Shown: positions 36,040 through 47,836 of the stretch, one piece after another | Layout of the letters: each line of letters begins with the position of its first letter | How positions within the stretch are numbered: the first letter of the stretch is position 1 | NCBI GenBank assembly: GCA_020249145.1 | Contig: JADCGF010000030.1 | Coordinates: 1 to 64,000 of the forward strand | Direction of reading: 5' to 3' | DNA length: 64,000 bases | From: Roseomonas sp. | GTDB lineage: Bacteria; Pseudomonadota; Alphaproteobacteria; Acetobacterales; Acetobacteraceae | Notes under the pieces: model-generated | The model's database searches: none | Told to the model about the DNA's origin: nothing | What the model saw: the letters and a program-made list of their open reading frames with translations, nothing else | Made by a program: the position numbers and the translations under genes

Positions 36040-37499
36040 GGTCTTCCTCTCGAAGGCGCCTGGGGCGCCGTGGCGGCAGTGGCAGCGGCGGGACGTGCCG
36101 CGACATCACTAAGATCCCCGGTTCCAACCCAAAGGTTACGAACTGCCTGATGATAGGCTTTCGGGTCATAAAGCTGCACGGGCAGGCCAAGATCCTGTGC
36201 CGTGAGCCGGCCAATCGTGGATGTCAGCGAATAGGATGCATTGACCAGGGTGGCCAGTGCCTGCACCAGGCTGACTCGGGCATTGAGCAATTCCTGTTCC
36301 GCGTTCAGCACATCAAGCGTGGTGCGGCTGCCGACAACGGCTTCTCGCTGCACACCATCAAGCGCGATTTCCTGAGCGCGGATCTGGGCGCGCACGCTTT
36401 CCACCTGGGCGCGGGCAGTGCGCAGCGTTTCCCAGGCTTGCGCCGCCTGCTGGCCGGCAAGCCTGCGTGCATCTTCCACCAATTGCCGCTGCTGCTGCGC
36501 CTGCTGGCGCGCCTGCCGCACCGCGGCGTGTTCGGCACCGCCCTGATAAAGCGGCACGGAGAGATTGGCGGTGACTTGAGAGCCCGTTTGTCTTGTACCA
36601 CGCGTTGTATTGTTATCCAGCCTGAAGGTCTGGCCCTGTACACCGATGGTCGGCAGCAAGACGCCGAATTGCAGATCAATATTCTCGATCGCCGCGGCTT
36701 CATCGAACATGGCGGCGATGACGGTCGGGTTATTGGTGCCGGCCTTTTGCACCGCTTCCTGGGCGGAACGTACCGGCGGGATAAGCGGCTGCGGCGGAGA
36801 AACCCGGTTGGGGGCCATGCCGATCAGGCGCTGGAATACTGCGCGGGACGATTCCCGATTGCCATCTGCCTGTTCCAAAGCGGCCCGGGCACCAGCCAGG
36901 CGCGATTCCGCCTGCGCGACATCTGTGCGGGTAATTTCACCGACACGGAAGCGTTCATTGGTGGCCTGCAACTGCCGCGAGAGGACCTGAACATTGTTCG
37001 TGTTGAGGCGCACGACTTCGGTATCGCGGATGACCGCAACATAAGACGCCACGGAATCCAGCAATACCTGCTGTTCGGTCGCGATCAGGCGCGAACGCTG
37101 GGCGTAGATTTGGTTCTCCGCCCGCCTGGTGCCGGCCACGGTGCGGCCACCGCGATAGATCGGTTGGGTTACCGCGCCGGTGAGGTTTCCAGTGCTGCGA
37201 TCAATATCCGTAAAGCGCGAATAGGGGCCTGTTGCGCTATCCACCCGCGATCGCGCCGTAGCATCCGTATAGCCCCCGGCGGCTGAGAAGGTGACACTGG
37301 GCCGCCAGCCAGCCAGGGCCTGGGGTAGATTTTCATCAACCGCGCGAAGCTGCGCCCGGGCAGCAAGCAATGCCGGGTTATTCGCATAAGCGGCGGCCAG
37401 GGCTTCTTGCAGGCTTTGCGCGCCCGCCGGGGCCAAGGGCGTTAGCGCCAGGGCCGCAGACAGAAACAGCGATGCACGAAAACTTCCCATCAAGTGCAA
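36036..37499 (-). CDS. TolC-family outer membrane efflux protein
   Basis: This 487-residue outer-membrane protein has a signal peptide (MHLMGSFRASLFLSAALALT) and the two long helical repeats of the TolC fold: from RAQLRAVDENLPQALAGWRP, and after the ALEQADGNRESSRAVFQRL segment, repeated in RQARQQAQQQRQLVEDARR. It spans outer membrane and periplasm as a trimeric channel for tripartite pumps or type I secretion. No inner-membrane partner is encoded nearby. Overlaps popZ by 4 bp. Confidence 0.92.
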   Translation of the reverse strand: MHLMGSFRASLFLSAALALTPLAPAGAQSLQEALAAAYANNPALLAARAQLRAVDENLPQALAGWRPSVTFSAAGGYTDATARSRVDSATGPYSRFTDIDRSTGNLTGAVTQPIYRGGRTVAGTRRAENQIYAQRSRLIATEQQVLLDSVASYVAVIRDTEVVRLNTNNVQVLSRQLQATNERFRVGEITRTDVAQAESRLAGARAALEQADGNRESSRAVFQRLIGMAPNRVSPPQPLIPPVRSAQEAVQKAGTNNPTVIAAMFDEAAAIENIDLQFGVLLPTIGVQGQTFRLDNNTTRGTRQTGSQVTANLSVPLYQGGAEHAAVRQARQQAQQQRQLVEDARRLAGQQAAQAWETLRTARAQVESVRAQIRAQEIALDGVQREAVVGSRTTLDVLNAEQELLNARVSLVQALATLVNASYSLTSTIGRLTAQDLGLPVQLYDPKAYHQAVRNLWVGTGDLSDVAARPAAATAATAPQAPSRGRP

Positions 37500-37625
37500 C
37501 CCCCAAGCCCCGGGCTAGTCTTCAAGGTAACCCCCATCCGGGTTCCCCAATTTGGAGCCGCTCAAAGGCTATAGCATGCGCGGGCGGTTGCGCCAGCCCA
37601 AGAATGAAAACAATCATAAATCGCC

Positions 37626-38291
37626 TTAGAAAGCGAAGCTCGGATTGGGGAGAAAAGCAGACAGAGACGCCGCATGCGCCTCAAACGCCACGCGCGGCGT
37701 GAAGCTGCCGCCAATATGGCGCACCAAAGTGGCCCGTGCCGGCGGCCCGCCCGTGGTGACCAGCGTCACCAGGCGCCCGCCTTCTGCCAGCAGGGTCTCA
37801 ATCGGGCGGGGAATGGCCGGCACGCCACCTTCAATCACAATCACATCAAAGGGGCCGAGCCCGGCAGGCGGATGGGCCGGGTCTTCCCGCATGAGCCGGA
37901 TAGAGGTTTTCGGCAGGCAGCGCGCCAAGCCGGCCTGCGCCAAGGCAAGCAAGGCGGGATCATATTCAAGCGCGGTGACATTGGCGCCCATCGCGGCAAG
38001 CACCGCCGCCCCGTAACCGCAGCCCGCGCCAAGCACCAGGGTGCGATCCCCACGGCGCAGCTCGGCAAGCTGAAACAGCCGCGCCATGACCATGGGCTGC
38101 AGCAGGAAACGCCTGCCCGGCAGCGGTACATCCGCATCCGCATAGGCGCGCGGGGCGAGATCGGCCGGCAGAAAGGCTTCCCTGGGCAAATCGCCAAAGG
38201 CCGAAAGGATGCGCGGATCCTGCACCTGATTCGGCCGCAACTGCCCATCCACCATGAATTGTCTGGCGCGCGCGAAATCCATATTGCCCAT
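37626..38291 (-). CDS. protein-L-isoaspartate O-methyltransferase-like protein
   Basis: This 221-residue SAM-dependent methyltransferase has the Rossmann motif I LVLGAGCGYGAAVLAAMG near residue 80 and PCMT-like N-terminal sequence FARARQFMVDGQLRPNQV. The final strand region (FDVIVIEGGVPAIPRPIETL) is typical of the family. Whether it repairs isoaspartate or acts on another target in this tolC-linked subfamily is not established. It is 126 bp upstream of the tolC-like gene. Confidence 0.85.
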   Translation of the reverse strand: MGNMDFARARQFMVDGQLRPNQVQDPRILSAFGDLPREAFLPADLAPRAYADADVPLPGRRFLLQPMVMARLFQLAELRRGDRTLVLGAGCGYGAAVLAAMGANVTALEYDPALLALAQAGLARCLPKTSIRLMREDPAHPPAGLGPFDVIVIEGGVPAIPRPIETLLAEGGRLVTLVTTGGPPARATLVRHIGGSFTPRVAFEAHAASLSAFLPNPSFAF

Positions 38292-38389
38292 CCTTCAAGC
38301 CTTGTTGAACACCTTATAAGTCCTCAGGCGCCGCCCCGCAAAGGAGGCGCTTGACCCGAAACGGGCGCGGCCCGATAGAGACACCACGA

Positions 38390-38463
38390 GGTCCGGTGGC
38401 CGAGTGGTCAGGCAAGGGTCTGCAAAACCCTCTACAGCGGTTCGATTCCGCTCCGGACCTCCA
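38390..38463 (+). tRNA. tRNA-Cys (GCA)
   Basis: The acceptor stem GGTCCGG pairs with CCGGACC, the discriminator is T, and CCA is encoded at 38461-38463. The anticodon loop contains GCA within GGGTCTGCAAAACCC. The T-arm reads GCGGTTCGATTCCGC. Complete cloverleaf. Confidence 0.95.
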
Positions 38464-38535
38464 AAGCGCGCTTAAGCGAAGCCTCAGGGCTTTGACATGA
38501 GGCGCGGCGCTGCTATTAGGCGCGCCGGCTCCTGA

Positions 38536-38611
38536 TCCCCGATAGCTCAGCTGGTAGAGCGCGGGACTGTTAATCCCTAGGTCGTTGGTTCGAGTCCAAC
38601 TCGGGGAGCCA
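38536..38611 (+). tRNA. tRNA-Asn (GTT)
   Basis: The acceptor TCCCCGA pairs with TCGGGGA, discriminator G, encoded CCA at 38609-38611. The anticodon is GTT within GGGACTGTTAATCCC, and the T-arm is TTGGTTCGAGTCCAA. It forms the left flank of the aromatic-acid block. Confidence 0.95.
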
Positions 38612-38636
38612 GAGTGCCTTTCAAGGCTTGTCACCC

Positions 38637-38658
38637 AAGGGCGCGCGGCGCCTTTTTT
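38637..38658 (+). terminator. intrinsic terminator after tRNA-Asn
   Basis: Stem GGCGC / GCGCC with a GCG loop at 38640-38652, followed by six T residues. It lies 26 nt beyond the encoded CCA and is the expected end of the tRNA transcript. Confidence 0.85.
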
Positions 38659-38799
38659 CTTGCCTAAACCCCCGAAAAAAATCATGCAAAGATCGTTCGA
38701 TGGCTGAATTGTGCCCGAAGCTGATCAGAAACCATCGTGTTTCATAAGCCCCTGAACGGAAAAGCGCACGGCCCGCCCGACCTCCGCGCGATCAATCCA

Positions 38800-40122
38800 T
38801 CAATCCGCCAGTATCCACAGTAACCACAGCGAAAGGCTCGGGAATACCACCACCAGCCCAAGACGCAGCACATCCGCCGCCACGAAAGGCGCCACGGCAC
38901 GGTAGGTGGCGAAGATCGGCACATCCCGCGCAATGGCATTCACCACAAAGACATTCAGCCCAATCGGCGGTGCCGTCAGGCCGATGCCGCAGACAATCAG
39001 CACCAGAATGCCGAACCATACCGCCACATCATCCGGCGCCATGCCGAAATCAAGCGCGGTAATGATGGGGAAAAATACCGGCAGGGTCAGCAGAATCATC
39101 GCCAATTCATCCATCACCGCGCCAAGCAGGATGTAGAAAGCGAGTAGCATGACCAGCACCGCATGCGGGGGCAGGCCAATCCCAGCAATGGTTTGTGCGG
39201 CTTCCATCGGCAATTGCGAAAAGGCTAGGAAGGCGTTGAATACCTCGGCGCCCAGCAGGATCATAAAAATCATCGCCGTGGTTTCGGCGGTGCGGATCAA
39301 TGCCGTGCCGAATTCCTTGAAGCCGATGCTGCGCCGCGCCAACCCAACCAGAAGCATGGCGGTGGCGCCCACAGCCGCGCCTTCGGTCGGTGTGAAAATG
39401 CCGCCATAAATGCCGCCCAGCATGACAATCGTGACCAGCGCCGCCGGCCATGCCCCCGCCAGCGCGCGCCAACGTTCCGCCATGGGGAGTTTTTCACTCG
39501 GTGGTGCCAAGCCGGGGTTGCGCCTAACCATGTAAGCGATAACGCAAAGATAGAAGGCGGCGGCGAGAAAGCCCGGAATCAGCGCGGCCTGAAACAGCTT
39601 GACGATATTCTGTTCGGTCGAAATCGCATATACCACCAGGATCACGGAAGGCGGTATCAGAATGCCAAGTGTGCCGCCCACGGCAATGGTGCCGGTCGCA
39701 AAGCCAAGATCATAACCATAGCGGCGAAATTCCGGCAGCGCCGTGCGGCCAAAAGTTGCCGTTGTGGCAACGGAAGAACCGCAAATGGCACCAAAGGCCG
39801 TGCAGGCGCCAATCGTGCTGGAAGCAAGCCCACCGCGGCGATGCCCGATCCAGGCGCGAGCGGCACGAAACAAATCGGTCGAAAGCCCGGAAACCTCGGC
39901 CAGCGCACCCATCAGAATGAACAGCGGAATGACCGAAAGCGTGTAATTGGCAAAGTTATGATAAGGCGTGGTTTTGATGTAGGACAGGAACGCTTGCAGG
40001 CTGGTCAGATGAATATAGCCAAGCGCGCCTACCACCAGCATGGCAAGCCCCACCGGCATGCGGAGCGCAATCAACCCCAGCATCGCGACGAAGCCAAGAA
40101 TGGCAATTTCCATCCCGCTCAT
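38800..40122 (-). CDS. TRAP transporter large permease, DctM type
   Basis: Start ATG 40122 (MSGMEIAILGFVAMLGL) overlaps the DctQ stop by 4 bp (ATGA), giving 440 residues; the open frame upstream is the DctQ gene in another frame. Typical DctM motifs are GAICGSSVATTATFGRTALP and GGTLGILIPPSVILVVYAIS. About 12 membrane segments are predicted. It is the third dctM in the window. The set dctP-dctQ-dctM lies downstream of pobA on the same strand. Confidence 0.92.
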   Translation of the reverse strand: MSGMEIAILGFVAMLGLIALRMPVGLAMLVVGALGYIHLTSLQAFLSYIKTTPYHNFANYTLSVIPLFILMGALAEVSGLSTDLFRAARAWIGHRRGGLASSTIGACTAFGAICGSSVATTATFGRTALPEFRRYGYDLGFATGTIAVGGTLGILIPPSVILVVYAISTEQNIVKLFQAALIPGFLAAAFYLCVIAYMVRRNPGLAPPSEKLPMAERWRALAGAWPAALVTIVMLGGIYGGIFTPTEGAAVGATAMLLVGLARRSIGFKEFGTALIRTAETTAMIFMILLGAEVFNAFLAFSQLPMEAAQTIAGIGLPPHAVLVMLLAFYILLGAVMDELAMILLTLPVFFPIITALDFGMAPDDVAVWFGILVLIVCGIGLTAPPIGLNVFVVNAIARDVPIFATYRAVAPFVAADVLRLGLVVVFPSLSLWLLWILAD

Positions 40123-40640
40123 GCACTGCCCCTGAGCCGCAGGACGGCCGTGGCAAGCGCGACCAAGGCGGTGAAGCCGGCAAGCCCTGCACAAGCGGCA
40201 ATGGCGGGGGCGATGGGTAGCAGCAGGACCATGGTGGTAGTGGCACTTTTCGCCGCTTCCAGCGCACCTGCGCCAAGGCGCCATGCAATCAACGCCATCA
40301 TGCCGGCAAAGACAACTTCCCAAAGCGCATCAAGCATGGCCTGCATGCGGGGTGGCAGCCTACTGGTGAAGCTATCCACCATCACATTGCCGCGCCGCGC
40401 CTGGCACCAGGGCATGAAGGCAAAGACCATGAGCGCCACACCCATTTGCACGAATTCGAAATCCCCGCGCACGCCGCCAAGCCCAAACGCGCGCAAGGTG
40501 ACAGAGGTAGTGACCAGCACCGCCAAGCCCATCGCCAAGGCGCCACCAAGCAGCGCGAGCATGCGCGCCAGCCGATCAAGCAGGCTCACACCGGTTTCAG
40601 ATGTTGTCCTATCCAGGGTGCCGCCGGACGTTTCGCTCAC
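40119..40640 (-). CDS. TRAP transporter small permease, DctQ type
   Basis: The start is placed at GTG 40640 (VSETSGGTLDRTTSE), which overlaps the DctP stop (GTGA). The 173-residue product has four predicted membrane helices beginning MLALLGGALAMGLAVLVTTS. The typical DctQ spacing is kept, including FEFVQMGVALMVFAFMPWCQ and a basic loop RRGNVMVDSFTSRLPP. Overlaps on both sides indicate coupled translation with its partners. Confidence 0.86.
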   Translation of the reverse strand: MSETSGGTLDRTTSETGVSLLDRLARMLALLGGALAMGLAVLVTTSVTLRAFGLGGVRGDFEFVQMGVALMVFAFMPWCQARRGNVMVDSFTSRLPPRMQAMLDALWEVVFAGMMALIAWRLGAGALEAAKSATTTMVLLLPIAPAIAACAGLAGFTALVALATAVLRLRGSA

Positions 40641-41680
40641 GCGTGTTTCTGGAGTGCTGCGCGGGCATCCGCGAGCAGGCGTTCTGCCGGCAGGCCGCGT
40701 TCTGTTGCCTGCCGCAGCCAGGTATCGGTGACACCTTGCGTTGCAGTACGGAAACGCGCCACCTCCTCCTGCGGGAGGGTTGTGATGGTATTGCCTTGGC
40801 GGGCGCGTACGATGGCAAGCGTTGCTTCCGCCGCTGCATCCCAAGCCTCACCGGCCATGCTGGCGGCGACCATGCCGGAATTGGCATCCAGAATCTGGCG
40901 AAGATCCGCCGGCAGACCATCATAGCGCGCGCGGTTCATCGCAAGCACGAAGGTGGCGGTGTAAAGCGTGGGCGAGTCCGGGATTTCGGTGTGATAGCGC
41001 ACCAATTCATGCACACGGATCGCGGGCACCACTTCCCAGGGCACGACCGTACCATCCAATACGCGCTGCGCGAGGGATTCGGGCACTTGCGGAATGGGCA
41101 TACCGATCGCCTGCGCGCCCAGGGCGCGTAACGCTTCTCCACAAAGCCGCGTGGGGAAACGCAGCCGCAAGCCGGCCATATCCTCAAGCCGCGCGACGCG
41201 CTTATTGGCATGGATCACGCCATGATCATGCGCCCACCAGCATAGCGGCTTCACTTCACGGAATTCCTCGGCCAGATGCTGGTCGCCATATTCCTGTAGC
41301 GCGCGAGAATTGGTGACGGCGCGGCGGGAGGCAATGAAGGGCAGTTCAAAGGCTTCAATGCGCGGGAAGCGGCCGGGCGTATTGCCGGGCAAGGTCCAGA
41401 CAATATCCGCAACGCCATCGCGCGCCTGATCAAAAAGCTGCGGTGGCGTGCCGCCAAGCTGCATGGCGGGAAAAATCTGGATGCGCAGCCGCCCGCCCGA
41501 GGCTTGTTCGATGCGCTGCGCCCAAGGGGCAAGGAAGCGCTGCTGCCCATTGGATGCAGGCGGCAGGAAGTGATGCAGACGAAGCGTGATCTGCGCCTGC
41601 GCCTTCAGATCACGAACCACAAGCGGGCTGGCAAGCACGCCGGCACCAAAAGCCATCATATGGCGGCGGGACAGGGTCAT
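40637..41680 (-). CDS. TRAP transporter solute-binding protein, DctP type
   Basis: AAGGAGC before ATG 41680 selects this start (MTLSRRHMMAFGAGVLASPL, 347 residues). The signal peptide has adjacent arginines and a cleavage site near LKAQA. DctP features include GTPPQLFDQARDGVADIVWT, and the ligand loop LRLRFPTRLCGEALRALGA. It lies 156 bp downstream of pobA on the same strand, so the transporter could import an aromatic acid such as 4-hydroxybenzoate (inference). Confidence 0.88.
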   Translation of the reverse strand: MTLSRRHMMAFGAGVLASPLVVRDLKAQAQITLRLHHFLPPASNGQQRFLAPWAQRIEQASGGRLRIQIFPAMQLGGTPPQLFDQARDGVADIVWTLPGNTPGRFPRIEAFELPFIASRRAVTNSRALQEYGDQHLAEEFREVKPLCWWAHDHGVIHANKRVARLEDMAGLRLRFPTRLCGEALRALGAQAIGMPIPQVPESLAQRVLDGTVVPWEVVPAIRVHELVRYHTEIPDSPTLYTATFVLAMNRARYDGLPADLRQILDANSGMVAASMAGEAWDAAAEATLAIVRARQGNTITTLPQEEVARFRTATQGVTDTWLRQATERGLPAERLLADARAALQKHA

Positions 41681-41835
41681 GGGCGCTCCTTGTTGCGTAG
41701 CGATCTGGCCCATGGGCGTGATGCCGGCGCATCAACCCAAGGTGCTGATCACATTCTTATGCTATTTCGGTAGCACCCCGGCCCAGCACCAGCAAGGGAA
41801 AACCGGGGATCCGCCCTGCCTGCCCGCTTAGGGTT

Positions 41836-43955
<2,120 letters not shown>

Positions 43956-43961
43956 GCCGCC

Positions 43962-44594
43962 ATGATCACGCCCGATGCGCTTGGCTATCTACCCGAAACG
44001 CCATCCCAAACCGCCGGACCCTTTGTGCATATTGGCCTTATTCCGCGTCAGGCCGGGTTTGAGGTTTTTGAAAACAATATCGGCACCATTGCGCTTACGC
44101 CCGAGGCCAAAGGGGAACGCATTCGCATCCAAGGGCGGATTTTCGATGGTACAGGTGCAGCCATTCGCGATGCCTTGGTTGAGATTTGGCAGGCGGATTC
44201 CTTTGGTCGCTTCAACCATCCTGCCGATGATGCATCCGCCCCGCGTGATGCGCAGTTTCGCGGCTGGGGGCGCACGGGCACGGATTTTGAGACCGGCACA
44301 TGGTCCTTCGCCACCATCAAGCCAGGTCGCGTGGCGCGCCGGCACGGTGAAGGGAGCCTCGCACCGCATATCCTGGTTTGGATCGTGGCGCGCGGCATCA
44401 ATCTCGGCCTGCTCACACGGCTCTATTTCGACGATGAAGCCGCGGCCAATGCGGAAGACCCGGTGCTCCGCCTGATCGAACAGCCGGAACGGCGCAGGAC
44501 GCTGATGGCACGCCGCGTTCCAGGCGCGGACAGTACCTATGTCTTCGATATCCATTTGCAGGGCGCGGAGGAGACGGTATTCTTCGACGTCTGA
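43962..44594 (+). CDS. pcaG: protocatechuate 3,4-dioxygenase, alpha subunit
   Basis: This 210-residue protein has the PcaG opening LPETPSQTAGPFVHIGLIP and the intradiol core VEIWQADSFGRFNHPADDA. As expected for the alpha subunit, the Fe ligand set is incomplete. It is directly after pcaH. A strong GAGGAGGAG site for the following Bug gene lies 24 nt after its stop, so that gene is probably in the same transcript. Confidence 0.95.
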   Translation: MITPDALGYLPETPSQTAGPFVHIGLIPRQAGFEVFENNIGTIALTPEAKGERIRIQGRIFDGTGAAIRDALVEIWQADSFGRFNHPADDASAPRDAQFRGWGRTGTDFETGTWSFATIKPGRVARRHGEGSLAPHILVWIVARGINLGLLTRLYFDDEAAANAEDPVLRLIEQPERRRTLMARRVPGADSTYVFDIHLQGAEETVFFDV

Positions 44595-44618
44595 GGTATA
44601 AAAAAAGAGGAGGAGATC

Positions 44619-45596
44619 ATGCTCAATCGTCGGAATCTGGTGACTGGTATGGCCGCTGCGCCGCTGATGATGCGTGGTGCTGCGGCGCAAGGCGCTGATT
44701 GGGTGCCAAGCCGGCCCATTCGCCTGGTGGTGGGCTTCGCCGCTGGCGGGTCCACGGATACCACGGGAAGATTGATGGCACAGGCGCTATCGGCTGCCTT
44801 GCCGCAACCCGCCGTGGTGGAAAATCGAGTTGGTGCGGCAGGAAACATCGCAACCGAGCATGTGGCGCGGAGTGCGCCGGATGGGCATACGCTGGTCGTC
44901 GCCTCCATGGGATCTCAGGCGGTGAACGCGGCGCTTTATCGCAACCTGCCCTTTGATCCGGTGAGGGATTTCACGGCGGTGTCGCTTTTTGTGAAAAGTT
45001 CGAACATGCTGGTGGCGCATCCCGCTTTTCCCGCGCGCACGCTGGCCGATCTGGTGGCGCTGGCACGCGCCAATCCTGGGCGCGTCAATGTCGGCACGGC
45101 GGGGGCGGGCTCATCGCAGCATTTTGCCGCCGCCCTGTTCGAGCATTTGGCCAAGGTGCAATTCACGCATATCAATTATCGCGGCGGCGCGCCGGCCATG
45201 ACGGATCTGATGGCCGGGCGCGTGGACATCGTGTTTTCACCCATCGTGGAGACCGTGCAGCAAATTCGCGCCGATCATGTACGCGCCCTTGCCATCACGC
45301 GGCCACAGCGCGCGCCCGAATTTCCCGATGTGCCCGCAGTAGCGGAGGTAGTGCCGGGTTATGAATTTTCTTCCTGGCTTGGCGCTTTTGCGCCAGCCGG
45401 CACACCTGCGGCAGCAGTGCAGCGCCTGTCACAAGCCCTGGCCGCAGGCTTGCGCGACCCGCAGATCCGCGAACGCGTGCTCTCACTCGGCTATGAACCT
45501 ATCGGCAGCACGCCGGAAGAATTCGCTGCCTTCTTCGCCGCTGAAATGCCGCGTGTGGCGGAGCTGGTGCGCATTTCCGGCGCCAAGGTCGAATGA
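44619..45596 (+). CDS. tripartite tricarboxylate transporter (Bug/TctC) solute-binding protein
   Basis: This 325-residue exported protein has a signal peptide ending near GAAAQG, then the Bug signature [20 protein letters not shown] and the loop [20 protein letters not shown]. The ATG has an excellent AGGAGG ribosome site. It lies in the pcaHG-hmgA set, suggesting an aromatic or dicarboxylate ligand (inference). As with the first Bug gene, no TctA/TctB membrane genes are nearby. Confidence 0.9.
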   Translation: MLNRRNLVTGMAAAPLMMRGAAAQGADWVPSRPIRLVVGFAAGGSTDTTGRLMAQALSAALPQPAVVENRVGAAGNIATEHVARSAPDGHTLVVASMGSQAVNAALYRNLPFDPVRDFTAVSLFVKSSNMLVAHPAFPARTLADLVALARANPGRVNVGTAGAGSSQHFAAALFEHLAKVQFTHINYRGGAPAMTDLMAGRVDIVFSPIVETVQQIRADHVRALAITRPQRAPEFPDVPAVAEVVPGYEFSSWLGAFAPAGTPAAAVQRLSQALAAGLRDPQIRERVLSLGYEPIGSTPEEFAAFFAAEMPRVAELVRISGAKVE

Positions 45597-45615
45597 GTCA
45601 CGCCGGATCCGCGCC

Positions 45616-46950
45616 ATGCCAAAGCCCAAACCGCCCATGACCACGCTGGCTTACATGTCGGGCTTTGGTAATTCGTTCGAGACTGAAGCGCTGCCCGATG
45701 CGCTGCCGATCGGGCGCAATTCACCACAGAAATGCAGTTACGGGCTTTATGCCGAACAGCTTTCCGGTTCGGCCTTCACCGCGCCGCAGGGCAAAAATGA
45801 GCGATCCTGGCTCTATCGTATTCGCCCCTCGGTGAAGCATTCCGGCTTTTTTCGAGCGATTGATCCGGGCCTGATCCGCACCGCCCCTAATGCCGCCGAA
45901 CGCCAACCGATGCTTGGGCGATATCGCTGGGATCCTGTGCCCATGCCGCGCAAGCGCCTCAGTTTTGTCGAAGGTCTCACCACCATTACCACGGCGGGGG
46001 ATTCCGATACGCAAACCGGCATGGCCGCGCATATTGCCTGTATCACTCGATCCATGCAGCACGAGTATTTCTGCAATGCCGATGGCGAATTGCTGATTGT
46101 AGCGCAGCAGGGTCGGCTTCGCTTCTGTACCGAATTTGGCGTGATTGAGATTGAACCTGGTGAGATTTGCGTCATTCCACGGGGCATCATTTTTCGCTGC
46201 GAAAAACCGGACGGGCCGGCGCGCGCCTATGTCTGCGAAAACTATGGCAGCCCCTTTACCCTGCCCAATCGCGGCCCAATCGGCGCCAATTGCCTTGCCA
46301 ACCCACGTGATTTTCTGACACCCGTTGCCGCCTATGAGGATGAAGACGCACCCTCAAGACTGTTCGTCAAATGGGGCGGCGATCTTTTCGTGACGAAAAT
46401 CGGCCAATCGCCCTTGGATGTGGTTGCCTGGCATGGGAACTACTATCCCTATAAATACGACCTCAGGCGGTATGCCGCGATCGGTTCGATTTCCTTTGAT
46501 CATCCGGATCCTTCGATCTTCACGGTGCTGACTTCTCCTTCGGCAGAGGAAGGCACTGCCAGTATTGATTTCGTGATCTTTCCGGATCGCTGGATGGTCG
46601 CGGAGAATACCTTCCGCCCGCCCTGGTATCATCGTAATGTCATGAGCGAGTTCATGGGCCTGATCTTTGGCGTTTATGATGCAAAGCCTGAGGGTTTCGT
46701 GCCAGGCGGGTTTTCTTTGCATAATCAGATGCTGCCCCATGGGCCGGATGCGGCGGCGTTTGAACATGCCTCCAGCACTGAATTGAAGCCGGTGAAGCTG
46801 ACCGGCACCATGGCCTTCATGTTTGAAACACGCTTCCCGCAACGCGTCACTGCCCATGCCGCGAAGCTGCCCGGCTTACAGAAAAACTATATCGGCTGCT
46901 GGGATGGTTTGCAGAAGCGCTTCAACCCCAGGAAGAAGCAGGCCTGGTGA
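45616..46950 (+). CDS. hmgA: homogentisate 1,2-dioxygenase
   Basis: The start at ATG 45616 ([20 protein letters not shown]) gives 444 residues, normal for HmgA; the open frame upstream lies inside the Bug gene in another frame. Characteristic blocks are [40 protein letters not shown], and the Fe site [18 protein letters not shown] (His and Glu) with a further His in [11 protein letters not shown]. It opens the ring of homogentisate to maleylacetoacetate. MaiA and fumarylacetoacetase genes are not in view. Confidence 0.96.
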   Translation: MPKPKPPMTTLAYMSGFGNSFETEALPDALPIGRNSPQKCSYGLYAEQLSGSAFTAPQGKNERSWLYRIRPSVKHSGFFRAIDPGLIRTAPNAAERQPMLGRYRWDPVPMPRKRLSFVEGLTTITTAGDSDTQTGMAAHIACITRSMQHEYFCNADGELLIVAQQGRLRFCTEFGVIEIEPGEICVIPRGIIFRCEKPDGPARAYVCENYGSPFTLPNRGPIGANCLANPRDFLTPVAAYEDEDAPSRLFVKWGGDLFVTKIGQSPLDVVAWHGNYYPYKYDLRRYAAIGSISFDHPDPSIFTVLTSPSAEEGTASIDFVIFPDRWMVAENTFRPPWYHRNVMSEFMGLIFGVYDAKPEGFVPGGFSLHNQMLPHGPDAAAFEHASSTELKPVKLTGTMAFMFETRFPQRVTAHAAKLPGLQKNYIGCWDGLQKRFNPRKKQAW

Positions 46951-46951
46951 G

Positions 46952-47836
46952 ATGAATGAGATGCCATCCAATCGGGATCGGCTTGTGCTACTTGGCACCA
47001 AGGGTGGGCCTGCCATTCGCAAGGGCGGGCCTTCGCCAACGGCGCATTTGCTCGAAATTGGGGGCCATCCCTATGTGATTGATTGCGGGCTTGGCGTGAC
47101 GCGCGCCCTGGTGGAAGCGGGTATGCCCTTGCCTGCCTTGCGCAGCATCATCATTACGCATCTGCATTCTGATCATGTGCTGGAAATGGGGCCGCTGATT
47201 CACACCGCCTGGACTGCCGGCTTGAAGGAGAAAGTCGTGGTGCATGGGCCGGTCGGCACGCGCACGGCCTGGCAGGGTTTTCTGACCTCACTTGCCTACG
47301 ATATCGCGATCCGTATCGAAGATGAAGGCCGGCCCGATCTGGCCGCTATGGTGGAGGTGCTGGAATATGCCGAAGGCCATGTCTTCACCGATGCACGCGT
47401 TACGGTTTCCGCCTTGCGGGTGAAACATCCCCCGGTGACGGAGTGCTTCGCGCTGCGCTTTGATCATGCGGCGGGTTCGGTGGTTTTCTCGGCTGACACC
47501 ACGTATTTTGCGCCGCTTGCGGGTTTTGCGTGGGGTGCCGATATTCTGGTGCATGAAGCGATTTATGAATCAGGCGTGGATCGGCTGGTGGCGCGTGTCG
47601 GCAATGGCGCACGGTTGAAGCAGCATTTGCTGGATAGCCATACGCTTGCGGAGGATGTCGGGCGCATCGCCGCAGAGGCCGGCATCGGGCTGCTCGCGCT
47701 CAATCATCTGGTGCCGGCGGACGATCCGCTGGTGACGGAACAGCATTGGGTGGATGCGGTGCGCGCCCATTACGCCGGACCCTTGGTGATTGGGCGCGAT
47801 GGTCTGGCGCTGCCACTTTCAAGCCGCAGCGCATGA
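46952..47836 (+). CDS. MBL-fold metallo-hydrolase
   Basis: This protein begins at ATG 46952, 1 bp after the hmgA stop, and has 294 residues. The metal-binding signature THLHSDHVLEMGPLIHTAW (HxHxDH) is present near residue 65 and a second motif DTTYFAPLAGFAWG with the downstream conserved D is near 180; the C-terminal His lies in LLALNHLVPADD. It resembles the RNase Z/arylsulfatase-type branch. In this gene set it may hydrolyse a lactone or ester of an aromatic pathway (inference). The stop overlaps the start of the monooxygenase gene by 4 bp. Confidence 0.85.
   Translation: MNEMPSNRDRLVLLGTKGGPAIRKGGPSPTAHLLEIGGHPYVIDCGLGVTRALVEAGMPLPALRSIIITHLHSDHVLEMGPLIHTAWTAGLKEKVVVHGPVGTRTAWQGFLTSLAYDIAIRIEDEGRPDLAAMVEVLEYAEGHVFTDARVTVSALRVKHPPVTECFALRFDHAAGSVVFSADTTYFAPLAGFAWGADILVHEAIYESGVDRLVARVGNGARLKQHLLDSHTLAEDVGRIAAEAGIGLLALNHLVPADDPLVTEQHWVDAVRAHYAGPLVIGRDGLALPLSSRSA

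Noticed and set aside
38536..38611. tRNA-Asn and tRNA-Leu as integration sites
   Set aside because: No duplicated 3' tRNA segment or integrase gene was found on either side.
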